From Paludibacteraceae bacterium (lineage in GTDB: Bacteria; Bacteroidota; Bacteroidia; Bacteroidales; Paludibacteraceae): a stretch of DNA of 64,000 nucleotides. The stretch covers positions 1 through 64,000 of the forward strand of contig JAFZPM010000036.1 in assembly GCA_017550335.1 (NCBI GenBank), in the 5' to 3' direction. The position numbers and the translations under genes were made by a program. Positions 7,539-15,797 of the stretch are shown here, piece by piece (the stretch's first letter is position 1; each line of letters opens with the position of its first letter). The notes beneath the pieces are model-generated. The model did not search any database. It saw only the letters and a list, made by a program, of their open reading frames with translations, and had not been told where the DNA came from.

Positions 7539-8897
7539 TTAATTTTTATTTTTTTCCCTTCTTTCATCACTTTCCTGCTTTCTTTTGTCAGATAGTCGTA
7601 CAAGATCAGCAAGAGATTCTTTGTCTCCACTAGCTAGTTCGAATCTTCCCCAATCTTTCCCCTTTTCTCTGTGGAACTTTAACACATGAGTACATTCCCC
7701 ATTGCTGTTATAGATATTGATGCAATCACCATTTTTAAATTTAGTGGCGTTCTCATCTCTAATAAACATGTCAATTCCCATGCCTTGAGTAAAACCACCC
7801 CCTGAATAAGGTGGGTTCGGACAACCTCCATTGTTTGGGTTACCTTCGCCTGGACGGTTAAGCTCTGCATTTCCCTTCCTGTCATTATCTGCCTTTAAAA
7901 CGAAATTAAGACATGGATCATCTGGTATCCAATCAGTGTTATCATATTCCAATCCCAATACATTGATTCTATTTCGGGTGCTTAGCGTGTTCGAATCGTC
8001 ATAAGGTGTTGAGACGCAACCTTTTACATTCCAGTATTCATTCTCTGGTGGGAAAACTAGATTCCCATCCTTATCCAATTTCACGTAAAATTGTAGGTTG
8101 TTTATTGGTGAGGCTTTGGTTATTACCTCTGAATTTTTAAGCGACTCTTTCCGAATGATATCCGCGACATCCTGAACTTGTTTGAATTTCTCTGCTTTTT
8201 CAGGCGGTTCGGAAAAACTTTCCCCTGCTGCCGCACGAAGATTTATGTCGACAAGTTCAATCTGATCTATCGTTATATTATCGTTGCTATTACATTTTTC
8301 GTTTACTGCGCTCATTATTTTTGTAGGGAATATATCATTGGCAATCCACTGGCCAATAATCTCCCTTCGGTCACTCTCATTGAATTTTCTAAATTCCTTG
8401 ACCGTATCAAAATCAAGTTCTTCTATGGATTTTATTCCTAAAAGTTTTTCCTTTGGGATCTTCGGTGCCGGCTTCGGCTTCGGTGCCGCCGCATTCATAT
8501 CGGGCACAGCAGGCGTCGGTATAGGCGGTATGCTGGGCTTCGGGAATTGCCCGGTCATCTTGAAAGATATGGAACCGCCCAAAGCGCACGTTCCTTTGCT
8601 GTCCTTCGTCAGCGGGCTGGAGACCATGTTGATCTTGACGGCCGTGTCCGCCCCCGACCAGGACAGAATCGCACAGACACATGGAGGTGTCGGAACTGCC
8701 GGAGTCGGCGGTATCATGTTGCAGATGCCGAAGGGCGCCGGACCAAAGACGGGACCCAACGTCATGGTCGTGGCCACGGGGTTGCCGTTCATGTTCACGA
8801 ACATGTTGTCCGGTATCAGGTTGAGCTGTGCGATCATTGGCACCTTGCTCTGATTGCATTGCGCCATCGCTCCTTTGACTATGTATTGTTTTCCCAT
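7539..8897 (-). CDS. PAAR-like DUF4280 protein with unrecognised C-terminal toxin domain (T6SS effector B)
   Basis: The 452-residue product has the same DUF4280 domain (residues 1-138) as effector A, then a Pro/Lys hinge (PKPKPAPKIPKEK). It continues with about 300 residues that I cannot place. The region 165-240 looks helical and charged. The last 170 residues are Gly/Asn/Cys-rich and aromatic, with NPPYSGGGFTQGMGIDMF and VLKFHREKGKDWGRFELA; these two segments could contain catalytic His, Glu and Arg residues. No HNH, ADP-ribosyltransferase or peptidase motif is evident. The order effector then immunity, plus the PAAR-like head, makes a polymorphic toxin the best reading. The activity is unknown. 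Confidence 0.75.
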   Translation of the reverse strand: MGKQYIVKGAMAQCNQSKVPMIAQLNLIPDNMFVNMNGNPVATTMTLGPVFGPAPFGICNMIPPTPAVPTPPCVCAILSWSGADTAVKINMVSSPLTKDSKGTCALGGSISFKMTGQFPKPSIPPIPTPAVPDMNAAAPKPKPAPKIPKEKLLGIKSIEELDFDTVKEFRKFNESDRREIIGQWIANDIFPTKIMSAVNEKCNSNDNITIDQIELVDINLRAAAGESFSEPPEKAEKFKQVQDVADIIRKESLKNSEVITKASPINNLQFYVKLDKDGNLVFPPENEYWNVKGCVSTPYDDSNTLSTRNRINVLGLEYDNTDWIPDDPCLNFVLKADNDRKGNAELNRPGEGNPNNGGCPNPPYSGGGFTQGMGIDMFIRDENATKFKNGDCINIYNSNGECTHVLKFHREKGKDWGRFELASGDKESLADLVRLSDKRKQESDERREKNKN

Positions 8898-8914
8898 ATA
8901 TCTTTATTCTTTTA

Positions 8915-9643
8915 TTATTTACGTTTCATTATCACTTCGTGGAAGAAATATCCTTTATCCTTCTCCTCCAATTTGACCCATAGTTTAATCTCCTGCGGGA
9001 GTCCATCGGGAGCATACGTGAAATCCAGCTTTCCCTCTCCGCCGACCATGTTGCCGCTTCCCTCATCATAGGTTTCCTGCGTTTCGTAATGGATGCCGCC
9101 ATCCTTCGTCACCTGCTTTCCCCTGAACAGATAAAAGGCTTCGCGCTCTGGTTCCGGGAAGTGAGGGACGCTAACGGGTTCCGCAATGGATGATTCATGC
9201 CAGAAAAGGAGTCGATACATCATGTTGTTGGCCAACACTTTGACGAAAGAGTCATCCTTTAAAACGTCCTCGTATTGTCTGTGTAAAGTGAGCACGACAG
9301 GGGCGTATCCATAATATTCATCCAGTTCTTTGGCTTTCTTCTCCCACTGTTCCTTCAATCCGTCAAAGTTGACGATGTCAAGCAATTTCCCTTCGTCGGA
9401 GACTCTCAATGGCAGTGGGAACATCGCCTTTCCGAAGTCCAGAGGAATCCTATACGAGTCGTTGATCTCCTCTCCGTTGACCCTTTCGTCTTCGGATCCC
9501 AGCATTGTGAAGATGTAATCGGATCCGTCCCGTCTGGCGGAAATCTTGTCCTGTTTTTCGTAGACGAACTGCTCCCCTGTCACGAAGGTTGTCCGAGACA
9601 GGAAGTCGTACGCCACATTGATATTGTCAAAATCATACTTCAT
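8915..9643 (-). CDS. Unknown 242-residue protein of the effector module
   Basis: No family is recognised. The protein lacks a signal peptide and membrane segments. It opens MKYDFDNINVAYDFLSRTTF and ends in a beta-rich segment with the turn GGEGKLDFTYAPDG and a terminal MKRK. It sits 17 bp downstream of the DUF2931-like gene and 17 bp upstream of the DUF4280 effector, so it belongs to the same transcript. The second module has no equivalent: there the DUF2931-like and DUF4280 genes are separated only by a 189 bp non-coding spacer. An adaptor or loading role for the DUF4280 protein is possible but unproved. Confidence 0.65.
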   Translation of the reverse strand: MKYDFDNINVAYDFLSRTTFVTGEQFVYEKQDKISARRDGSDYIFTMLGSEDERVNGEEINDSYRIPLDFGKAMFPLPLRVSDEGKLLDIVNFDGLKEQWEKKAKELDEYYGYAPVVLTLHRQYEDVLKDDSFVKVLANNMMYRLLFWHESSIAEPVSVPHFPEPEREAFYLFRGKQVTKDGGIHYETQETYDEGSGNMVGGEGKLDFTYAPDGLPQEIKLWVKLEEKDKGYFFHEVIMKRK

Positions 9644-9660
9644 GATCAGTCGAATGCCGG

Positions 9661-10806
9661 TTAAAATCCGATAAACTTGTTTTTGTGCGAGTAATTACAA
9701 TTGCTGTAGATATAATCCTTAGAGCCGTGTAATCCTATCGCTGTGGAGATGTTGATCTCAACTTTTTCGAATTTATAGGATGCCTTCCCTATGTTCAAGA
9801 AGATCTCGATGAAGTTGTTGTATTTGCTCACGTTGATCGATAGGGTGCCCGCATCCCCCTTGTTTTCTTCGAAAGCCTTTTTGAAGAGGGAGAATGTCTC
9901 CTCCTCGTTGAAGAACAAATTACAGAAGTAATAGCGGTCCTGAACTGTCCAATAAAGGGACATTTCCCTTATGGGAGTAGGGTTTAGGATGATGTTGTTC
10001 GGGTTGATATGCGGTTTGCGGGAATAACTTTCTCCATTCGTAAAGCGTATCTTCTCTTCCTGCTGCACACTTTCCTTCTCGTTCTCAAAAACGACTTGGA
10101 CCTTGTAATCATATCGCTGATAGTAGTCGTTCCACAAACCGAATGGAATCACACCCTTTCTCTCGCGGTAGTTCTTTAGGAACTCATAAAAGGAGGATTC
10201 CTCCTTTTTTAGCTCATCCAGTTCCTTTCTGTATTTCCCTTCGTATAAGTTGAAATCATAGAAGTCGGAAACGTCATCCCAATATCGGGAACTATTACTT
10301 CGGTTGAACTTTAAGCCATGGATGATGATGTCGTCCATATCATGTGTCTCTTCCCCCTGATAAACGGTTTCCATGCAAATGGTCCGACTAATGCCACCAG
10401 AGAAGTATATGCGAACCACACCGCCAGGAAGACAGCATATGTTAAATTTCTTGTACGGCATTCTTATCATTCCCGGACCTTCCGCCCGGGAGGTGCCGTA
10501 TCCCTCATATCCCTTGGAAAAGAGATTATTCACCCATTCTTGGTCCTTCTTGGAAAAATCTATTTCCGCCAAGTACCACTTCCTCTCTAGTAAAGAGCAC
10601 CACACGATGTCAACGCCTGTCGGACACGAGGTGGCTTCCCCTGATGTGTTGTTGCCCATATTGTCGCCTAGGCCATTATGTGCGATAAGTGCGTCGCAAG
10701 TAATGGCTTCCTCCTTCCCGAACTTGGCGTAAAAATGATCTACGATAACCGGGTATAAGAGGGGTGCGCTTAATCTCAACTCCCAAGAACATGATGTATC
10801 AGACAT
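9661..10806 (-). CDS. DUF2931-like protein, partner of Tle1-type lipase (copy A)
   Basis: The 381-residue protein is a full-length paralogue of 1863-2999. Shared landmarks are LRLSAPLLYP, a central FNICCLPGGVVRIYFSGG, GVIPFGLWNDYYQRYDYK and an almost invariant C-terminus (STAIGLHGSKDYIYSN). No export signal is seen. It lies 33 bp downstream of Tle1 copy A. That both lipase genes are followed by one of these proteins implies that the two act together. Either an adaptor needed to load the lipase or a cytosolic antidote would fit; cytosolic location argues a little for the first because Tle1 enzymes act on membranes from the periplasm. Confidence 0.62.
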   Translation of the reverse strand: MSDTSCSWELRLSAPLLYPVIVDHFYAKFGKEEAITCDALIAHNGLGDNMGNNTSGEATSCPTGVDIVWCSLLERKWYLAEIDFSKKDQEWVNNLFSKGYEGYGTSRAEGPGMIRMPYKKFNICCLPGGVVRIYFSGGISRTICMETVYQGEETHDMDDIIIHGLKFNRSNSSRYWDDVSDFYDFNLYEGKYRKELDELKKEESSFYEFLKNYRERKGVIPFGLWNDYYQRYDYKVQVVFENEKESVQQEEKIRFTNGESYSRKPHINPNNIILNPTPIREMSLYWTVQDRYYFCNLFFNEEETFSLFKKAFEENKGDAGTLSINVSKYNNFIEIFLNIGKASYKFEKVEINISTAIGLHGSKDYIYSNCNYSHKNKFIGF

Positions 10807-10839
10807 ATTGTTGTCTCCTTAATTGATATCTTGTTTTAT

Positions 10840-12258
10840 TTAAATTACGATTCGCTCATTGTCAGGAGAGGCTACGTGTACGGCATGCCCATGTGATGAC
10901 AGATGAAGGAATTTATTTCTTAGGATTTTCATTTCATCCTTTCTGTCTCCGAGATACTTGGAGATATTAGGGAATGAGTACATGGCCTTATCCCCCATCA
11001 CATCGCCGAGGAATGTATCCAAAACACTTTTTTCCTTTTGCGACAATTCTTTGTCGTTCTTCCATGCATCCTGTCCATATTGCAAAGAACGTTGTGCGGA
11101 ATCATCGAATAATTTGCTATTCACCTCCGTCAGATGTTTTTTGAACACTTTTTCCAACATATATGTGAATGGAATAAATGAGTATTTGTTCGACACTATT
11201 CTCTCGCCATTTTCTATATCCGCACTAGTGAACCAACCCTCATTCAACAATTCTTCCTTGGTCTTATTCCCATTGCCGGACCGACGTGTGCTGATGTTGC
11301 CATAATCGAGGAGTTTTGAAATCATCGAGTATTTTTCCTCTTTATTGTCGATAATCCCTCCTCCGACGTCACTGTGGCATCCTGGAATAATGTAATTTTT
11401 ATCCTCTTCCGGAACTTTTGTGAGGCCAAAGTGAAGCCTATATTCATCAGCCGCACACAACTGGAAAATATAATCAGCCTCAAGCTCGTTCAGAGATAAT
11501 TCTTTCACATTATTGGCATATTCTTTCAGTGTTTCCTTGTTGCTGAGAAAGGGGTTTGAGGATTTCAGTGTTTTCCCAACGCCGAACGAAGAAACCGTAT
11601 CGAACAGCCCAAGAACGGATATGTTGACTGTATCATTCTCGAGGGTTATGTTTTCTTTCATGCTACTTTCCAGATGTTTTTTCAGGCATACGTTGTATGG
11701 GCTTTCACCTCCCTTCCTCGTATTCGCACAACTTGCGAACCTTCTTGCCGCCGCTGCGCCGCGACTGAATCCTGTCGCTGCTATATTCAATGAGACTTGA
11801 CATTCCTCCTTCCCACTTTCATCGTACATGTCGTTCAAACATCCTACGATTAACTCACATCCCTTTTGGACTTTTGCTTCCACGCCCAAATCACCAACAC
11901 CGAGACCTTGGCCCACTATGCCGGAATCCGATGAGGTGGAGGTGCCAATACCATCGACATAGACATAAGAAACCCACGTGGTGGAGGATACATCAGTTTT
12001 ACAAACTTTGCTCAGTCTGGCAACATTGGAGAATTCTTCCGTACTACTTCCTCTTAAAAGTTTCCTCACAACGAATTTTTTTACGCCTCTTACTATGGCA
12101 TATTTCTCCTCATCAAGTTTCCTATAGCTTTCGATGTTGTACATGTTGTTATTAGTGCCATCGAAAAGGACGAATATATATGCCTTTATGGTATCGCTCT
12201 TTTCGTCCTGACTATTATCGGTGCTACTGGTAGCGCCTCCTTCTACTTGTTCTGGCAT
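10840..12258 (-). CDS. Tle1-family (DUF2235) T6SS phospholipase effector, copy A
   Basis: This 472-residue protein has FDGTNNN at residues 32-38, GFSRGA at 163-168 (nucleophile Ser165), FDTV at 219-222 and PGCHSDVGGG around His295. These are the marks of DUF2235 lipases, known in T6SS islands as Tle1 phospholipases. The N-terminal 25 residues are a low-complexity Ser/Thr/Asp/Gln tail, not a signal peptide. It starts 12 bp after the vgrG stop, so the lipase is translated right behind its likely spike. Its paralogue lies at 3046-4440. Confidence 0.86.
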   Translation of the reverse strand: MPEQVEGGATSSTDNSQDEKSDTIKAYIFVLFDGTNNNMYNIESYRKLDEEKYAIVRGVKKFVVRKLLRGSSTEEFSNVARLSKVCKTDVSSTTWVSYVYVDGIGTSTSSDSGIVGQGLGVGDLGVEAKVQKGCELIVGCLNDMYDESGKEECQVSLNIAATGFSRGAAAARRFASCANTRKGGESPYNVCLKKHLESSMKENITLENDTVNISVLGLFDTVSSFGVGKTLKSSNPFLSNKETLKEYANNVKELSLNELEADYIFQLCAADEYRLHFGLTKVPEEDKNYIIPGCHSDVGGGIIDNKEEKYSMISKLLDYGNISTRRSGNGNKTKEELLNEGWFTSADIENGERIVSNKYSFIPFTYMLEKVFKKHLTEVNSKLFDDSAQRSLQYGQDAWKNDKELSQKEKSVLDTFLGDVMGDKAMYSFPNISKYLGDRKDEMKILRNKFLHLSSHGHAVHVASPDNERIVI

Positions 12259-12270
12259 ATCGATAGCGTA

Positions 12271-14184
12271 TTATTTTCCTAAATATACATTACTTGCTCC
12301 CTTCACATTCATCTTTCCGCCTGCGGAAAGCGTGCTGTCTTTCGATGATTTGCAATCCAACTTGGCTTGCGCGTCGATCTTCAGATCCTTCTTCGAAGTG
12401 ATCTTCGTCTCCTTGTCGACGCTCAGTGTGAAGGCATCCTTGGAGGTTATGGAGTTCTTCCCTTTGACGGTTGTGGTGGATTTTCCATCCACTTTAGAGG
12501 TTAGATCACCCTTCACCGTATCTTTCTCGTTCTTCTCCACGCTCTTCGAATAGTCTCCCTTCACCGAGCAGGTATAGTCTTTGCCCGCATTGACGGAGAT
12601 GTTCTGGGATGCGTTCAGCGAGATGTTCTTTGCGGTCAGCTCGATGTCCTCGTTCGCGATGATTCGGATAGAGTTGTCGTACGTCTCCAGATGGATCTGG
12701 TTGCCCTTCTTGTCGATCAAGGTGATTCCGTTATTGCTGCCGTCGTCGTCGAATTCCAACCGCAGTCCGCTTTTCGTCATGATGCTGTGTATGCGGTTGT
12801 CCGAATCACCTCCGGCGCCTGTCTTCCCGTTGAACATGCTACCCATCACGTAAGGGCGGTTCGGGTCGCCGAACTCGAAGCCCACCATCACCTGGTCGCC
12901 CACTTCAGGAACGAAGACCATGCCTCGGTTTTTCATGCCGTTGCCACCGGCGTCCGGGCTTTGCACGCGGATCCAGTTCGTGTTCTTCGAGACAGGTTTC
13001 TGCCAGTCGAACTGCACCTGCACACGTCCCAAGCTTTTCGGGTCGTCGTTGTCGGTGACGGTCGCCACCTCCGGGAATGCCTTGATAGGCTCGGCATTCG
13101 AGCGTACAGGCTCGTAGCCCATAGGGGAAGCCTCGAAGTAGTTGGAGTAGTTACCCATCTTGTCCACGGTGTGCTCGATGTACATGATGCGGTATTTCCC
13201 CAAGGTGGAGACACCCATCTTGTCAGGGAATCCGATCTCGATCACGCCTCCCAGTTTCAGGCGGCAGGTGTGGGTCACGCCTTCCACGTTCAGGACGGAG
13301 CCGTCCGCTGTTTTTTGCCTAGCCTCCAACAAGTCTGTCATCTGTTTGTCCTGCGAGATAGGGTACTCACTATAGGTGAGGTCCTTGTTCTCCTTATCGT
13401 AAATCAATTCGTTTTTGCGGGATGCGTTGCCCATCAGTCCGGAAGGCTTCTTCGGGTTGGACTTGGAGATGATCTCCTTGCTGTCCTCGTCCATGTAGTC
13501 ATATCGGCTGAAGTTACGAGGGGTTGCGGAGGCTGTGGTGCGGAGACCGAGGAGGTCGTTGCCCAACACCAGCTTCGTCACGGCCGAGTCGTTCGGCTTA
13601 CCGAAGCTCAGTTTCTCGCCGTCGTAGAAGAAGAGTTCTCCGAAAGTGTAGGAGAGCCGGTTGAAGAAATCGAACAGGCTCTCGTTGTAGCGTGCCACGT
13701 AAGGCAATTGATTGGTGAATTTCGGGGAGCATACGACTGAGGAGGCCGCCTTCGAGGTGTATTTCTTGTTCTCGTCGAAGATGTTCTGCAACGTCGTGTC
13801 CACGTAGGAGTCCATGCCCCTCACATTGTCCAGTTTCACCACCTTACCGTGTCCGATGAGGTGTATACGGTTGCTTTGGTGACCGTAGTTGGCAAGGTTA
13901 GGCTCCGTGTCCCATGAATCGATCTGGACATCGGTCACATATCCGTTGAAGTCGAGCGACCCGCCCTTCTCCACGTGTTCGAAATGAATCACCACCTCGG
14001 AACCCACCTGCTCCAGCAGCGTGCTGGGCTTTTGTTTCCACAACTCGTCGCGTGACATGAATTCGCACACCACTTCAAAGAAGTGCGTGTCGTTCATGCG
14101 TTGTTCCAACCGTAAAGACTCGAAATTAATTGCTTTCCCGTCCACCGTTACCTTTGGCTTCACAGGGTTCAAATTGTCCGCCAT
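12271..14184 (-). CDS. vgrG: VgrG (TssI) spike protein of a Bacteroidota T6SS
   Basis: The 637-residue protein has the VgrG layout. Residues 1-350 form the gp27/phage D-like base, with late-control-type segments (LIGHGKVVKLDNV, EIGFPDKMG). An OB-fold of the gp5 type follows around residues 375-450, with LGRVQVQFDWQ, NWIRVQSPDAGG and GDQVMVGFEFGDPNRPYV. Residues 480-637 are a repetitive beta-helix needle of alternating Thr/Ser/Lys/Asp residues, ending GASNVYLGK. It is the first gene of the island and has an exact TATCTTTG box upstream. No other T6SS structural gene lies in the window, so the rest of the apparatus must be elsewhere. Confidence 0.93.
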   Translation of the reverse strand: MADNLNPVKPKVTVDGKAINFESLRLEQRMNDTHFFEVVCEFMSRDELWKQKPSTLLEQVGSEVVIHFEHVEKGGSLDFNGYVTDVQIDSWDTEPNLANYGHQSNRIHLIGHGKVVKLDNVRGMDSYVDTTLQNIFDENKKYTSKAASSVVCSPKFTNQLPYVARYNESLFDFFNRLSYTFGELFFYDGEKLSFGKPNDSAVTKLVLGNDLLGLRTTASATPRNFSRYDYMDEDSKEIISKSNPKKPSGLMGNASRKNELIYDKENKDLTYSEYPISQDKQMTDLLEARQKTADGSVLNVEGVTHTCRLKLGGVIEIGFPDKMGVSTLGKYRIMYIEHTVDKMGNYSNYFEASPMGYEPVRSNAEPIKAFPEVATVTDNDDPKSLGRVQVQFDWQKPVSKNTNWIRVQSPDAGGNGMKNRGMVFVPEVGDQVMVGFEFGDPNRPYVMGSMFNGKTGAGGDSDNRIHSIMTKSGLRLEFDDDGSNNGITLIDKKGNQIHLETYDNSIRIIANEDIELTAKNISLNASQNISVNAGKDYTCSVKGDYSKSVEKNEKDTVKGDLTSKVDGKSTTTVKGKNSITSKDAFTLSVDKETKITSKKDLKIDAQAKLDCKSSKDSTLSAGGKMNVKGASNVYLGK

Positions 14185-14226
14185 ATAATCATTTTTTTAT
14201 TATTTGTTCACTTAATCAAAACCGAA

Positions 14227-14234
14227 CAAAGATA
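14227..14234 (-). promoter_or_regulatory. Candidate -7 box of the vgrG effector island
   Basis: On the minus strand the sequence is TATCTTTG, an exact match to the Bacteroidota -7 consensus TAnnTTTG. It would start transcription about 36 nt before vgrG. No good TTTG is found at the -33 position. Confidence 0.5.
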
Positions 14235-14294
14235 ATGAAAAATTCAATCTCTGTGATGTTTTTGATGAAAAAAATTTGATTTTATTTTTGTCCG

Positions 14295-14364
14295 CCTCTT
14301 TTTCCGCTTCCGCGGGCTCTCAGGGTAGGGGATTGTCCGCGGCATCCGCGTGCAAGGGAAGAGG
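14295..14364. other. GC-rich imperfect inverted repeat between vgrG and the next operon
   Basis: CCTCTT (14295-14300) pairs with AAGAGG (14359-14364) and the pairing extends inward through TCC/GGG. Inside are CCGCGG and CCGCG/CGCGG elements able to form further stems. The sequence stands out from the AT-rich surroundings. It could be a transcript terminator or part of a structured RNA. No protein gene lies between 14185 and 14666. Confidence 0.4.
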
Positions 14365-14438
14365 CTAAGTTGCCACATCTAATTTGGGGTGGGGGAACAA
14401 AAATATGGAAAATAGAAAGGGCGGAAAACAAATTTTCC

Positions 14439-14446
14439 TATCTTTG
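14439..14446 (+). promoter_or_regulatory. Candidate -7 box for structured leader or small RNA
   Basis: TATCTTTG is an exact TAnnTTTG match on the plus strand. Transcription would begin near 14450-14455. No TTTG is present at the usual -33 distance. Confidence 0.5.
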
Positions 14447-14449
14447 CAC

Positions 14450-14590
14450 CCAAAATGGCTTGAGGTACGTTCTTGGAATCGTCGTAAGGATGGATGAGCC
14501 CGAATGACGGTGGGGGAAACTGATACGAGGACTCCTTGAGCGGAATCGCTCTCAACACTAAACCTGAATGATGCCGTCTAGGCATTTAAA
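14450..14590 (+). ncRNA. Structured leader or small RNA upstream of the glycosyltransferase operon
   Basis: The region is GC-richer than its flanks and non-coding. It starts just after an exact -7 box. It contains a TTGAGCG/CGCTC(T)CAA hairpin (about 14535-14554) and TCGT/ACGA with GGA/TCC pairing around it. It ends in ATGCC-GTCTA-GGCAT (about 14570-14585) followed by TTAAATTTT, which looks like a weak intrinsic terminator. GGC and AGGT near the 5-prime end can pair with ACCT and GCC near the 3-prime end, which would break the terminator stem. That suggests an attenuating leader for the operon starting at 14667, though an independent small RNA is equally possible. I do not recognise an Rfam family. 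Confidence 0.4.
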
Positions 14591-14666
14591 TTTTAAATAT
14601 AATAGTAATATTTATATAGGTGGTGAGAGCGGAAGGGAAGAGCGGTAATTGTTGGATGTGAGGCTG

Positions 14667-15797
14667 ATGTCTAAAGGGAAGGTTTTACATATATCGAAGT
14701 TTTATCCTCCTTACAAGGGGGGAATCGAGGACGTATGTTATAGCATTGTCAGTTCCATGGCTGATTATGAGCAGCGTGTGCTGTGTTTTAATACGGGGGA
14801 AACCACTGTTGAGGAACAGTACGAGGGGATTCCTGTATATCGCATGGGCGTTCAAATGCAGCGGTACAGCCAACCCATTTCATTCTCTTATCCCAATGTG
14901 TTAAAGAAGATATTGCGGGAGTTCCAGCCCGACATCATCCATCTTCATACCCCTAACCCGTATGCTTCCCTGCTTGTTTGCCACTATATCCCGGACAATG
15001 TGAAGTTGATCGTGCATTGGCACTCCGACATCGTGAAGCAGCAGTTCACCTACACCGCGTTCAAGCCTTTTGAACAGAAGTTGCTGCATCGCGCGGACTC
15101 CATTTTCGCCACGAGCCCGAATTATGCGGAACACTCCGTTCCCCTGAAGCCGTTCAGGGAGAAGGTCATCATTGTGCCTAATGGGATCAATGAGAAGAAG
15201 ATTTCCGCCCGTGAGGGGGATGATGAGAAGATCGAGGCGATCAGGCGGAAATACGATGGGAAGGATATCATATTTTTCATGGGCCGCCATGTGGCGTACA
15301 AAGGCATCGACCGGTTGATCGCAGCGGAAAAAGAGATCTCTTCGGACTGTGTGATCCTGATCGCTGGCGAGGGTCCGTTGTCGAACGAGTTGAAGACGAA
15401 CACCCACTCCGAAAGAATCCATTTCATCGGAAAAATCAGCGATGACGAGGTGCGTCTCTATATGCGTGCGGCCGCCGTGTTCGCTTTCCCTTCCATCACG
15501 AAAAACGAGGCGTTCGGCATCGTGTTGGCCGAGGCGATGTATTGCGGGACCCCGCCTGTCTTGTTCTCCATCGAGGGGTCAGGCGTGAATTGGCTGAACC
15601 AGAACGGCATCACCGGCATCGAGGTCGCCAATGGCGATGTGCACGCTTTTGCCGGAGCCATCGATAAGTTGTTGCAGAATGAAGACCATATCCGGGATAG
15701 GATGGGCGAGCGTGCCCATGACCTTATCGCGGAGAAATTCACGATGGCGCGCATCAAAGGGGTCATCATGAAGGAATATGATTTACTCATACAGTAA
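14667..15797 (+). CDS. GT4-family glycosyltransferase
   Basis: From ATG 14667 the protein is 376 residues (a TTG six codons upstream is less likely). The GT-B fold is evident: an N-terminal HISKFYPPYKGGIEDV loop typical of GT4 acceptor domains, then GRHVAYKGIDRLI, and a C-terminal donor site with the E-x7-E pattern FGIVLAEAMYCGTPPV. It should transfer a sugar from a nucleotide donor to a lipid or glycan acceptor at the inner membrane. It heads a tightly packed operon with an esterase, a PaaK-like ligase and an acyltransferase, joined to the next gene by a TAATG overlap. The acceptor is unknown. Confidence 0.88.
   Translation: MSKGKVLHISKFYPPYKGGIEDVCYSIVSSMADYEQRVLCFNTGETTVEEQYEGIPVYRMGVQMQRYSQPISFSYPNVLKKILREFQPDIIHLHTPNPYASLLVCHYIPDNVKLIVHWHSDIVKQQFTYTAFKPFEQKLLHRADSIFATSPNYAEHSVPLKPFREKVIIVPNGINEKKISAREGDDEKIEAIRRKYDGKDIIFFMGRHVAYKGIDRLIAAEKEISSDCVILIAGEGPLSNELKTNTHSERIHFIGKISDDEVRLYMRAAAVFAFPSITKNEAFGIVLAEAMYCGTPPVLFSIEGSGVNWLNQNGITGIEVANGDVHAFAGAIDKLLQNEDHIRDRMGERAHDLIAEKFTMARIKGVIMKEYDLLIQ

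Noticed and set aside
12691..13740. 349-codon open frame opposite vgrG
   Set aside because: Antisense shadow, His/Val/Arg-rich, inside a certain VgrG gene.
14500..14590. Possible TPP riboswitch (AACCTGAA then TGCCG ... GGCA resembles the 3-prime half)
   Set aside because: The GGGGTGC and CTGAGA-ACCC parts are missing and no thiamine gene is adjacent. A structured unknown RNA is kept instead.
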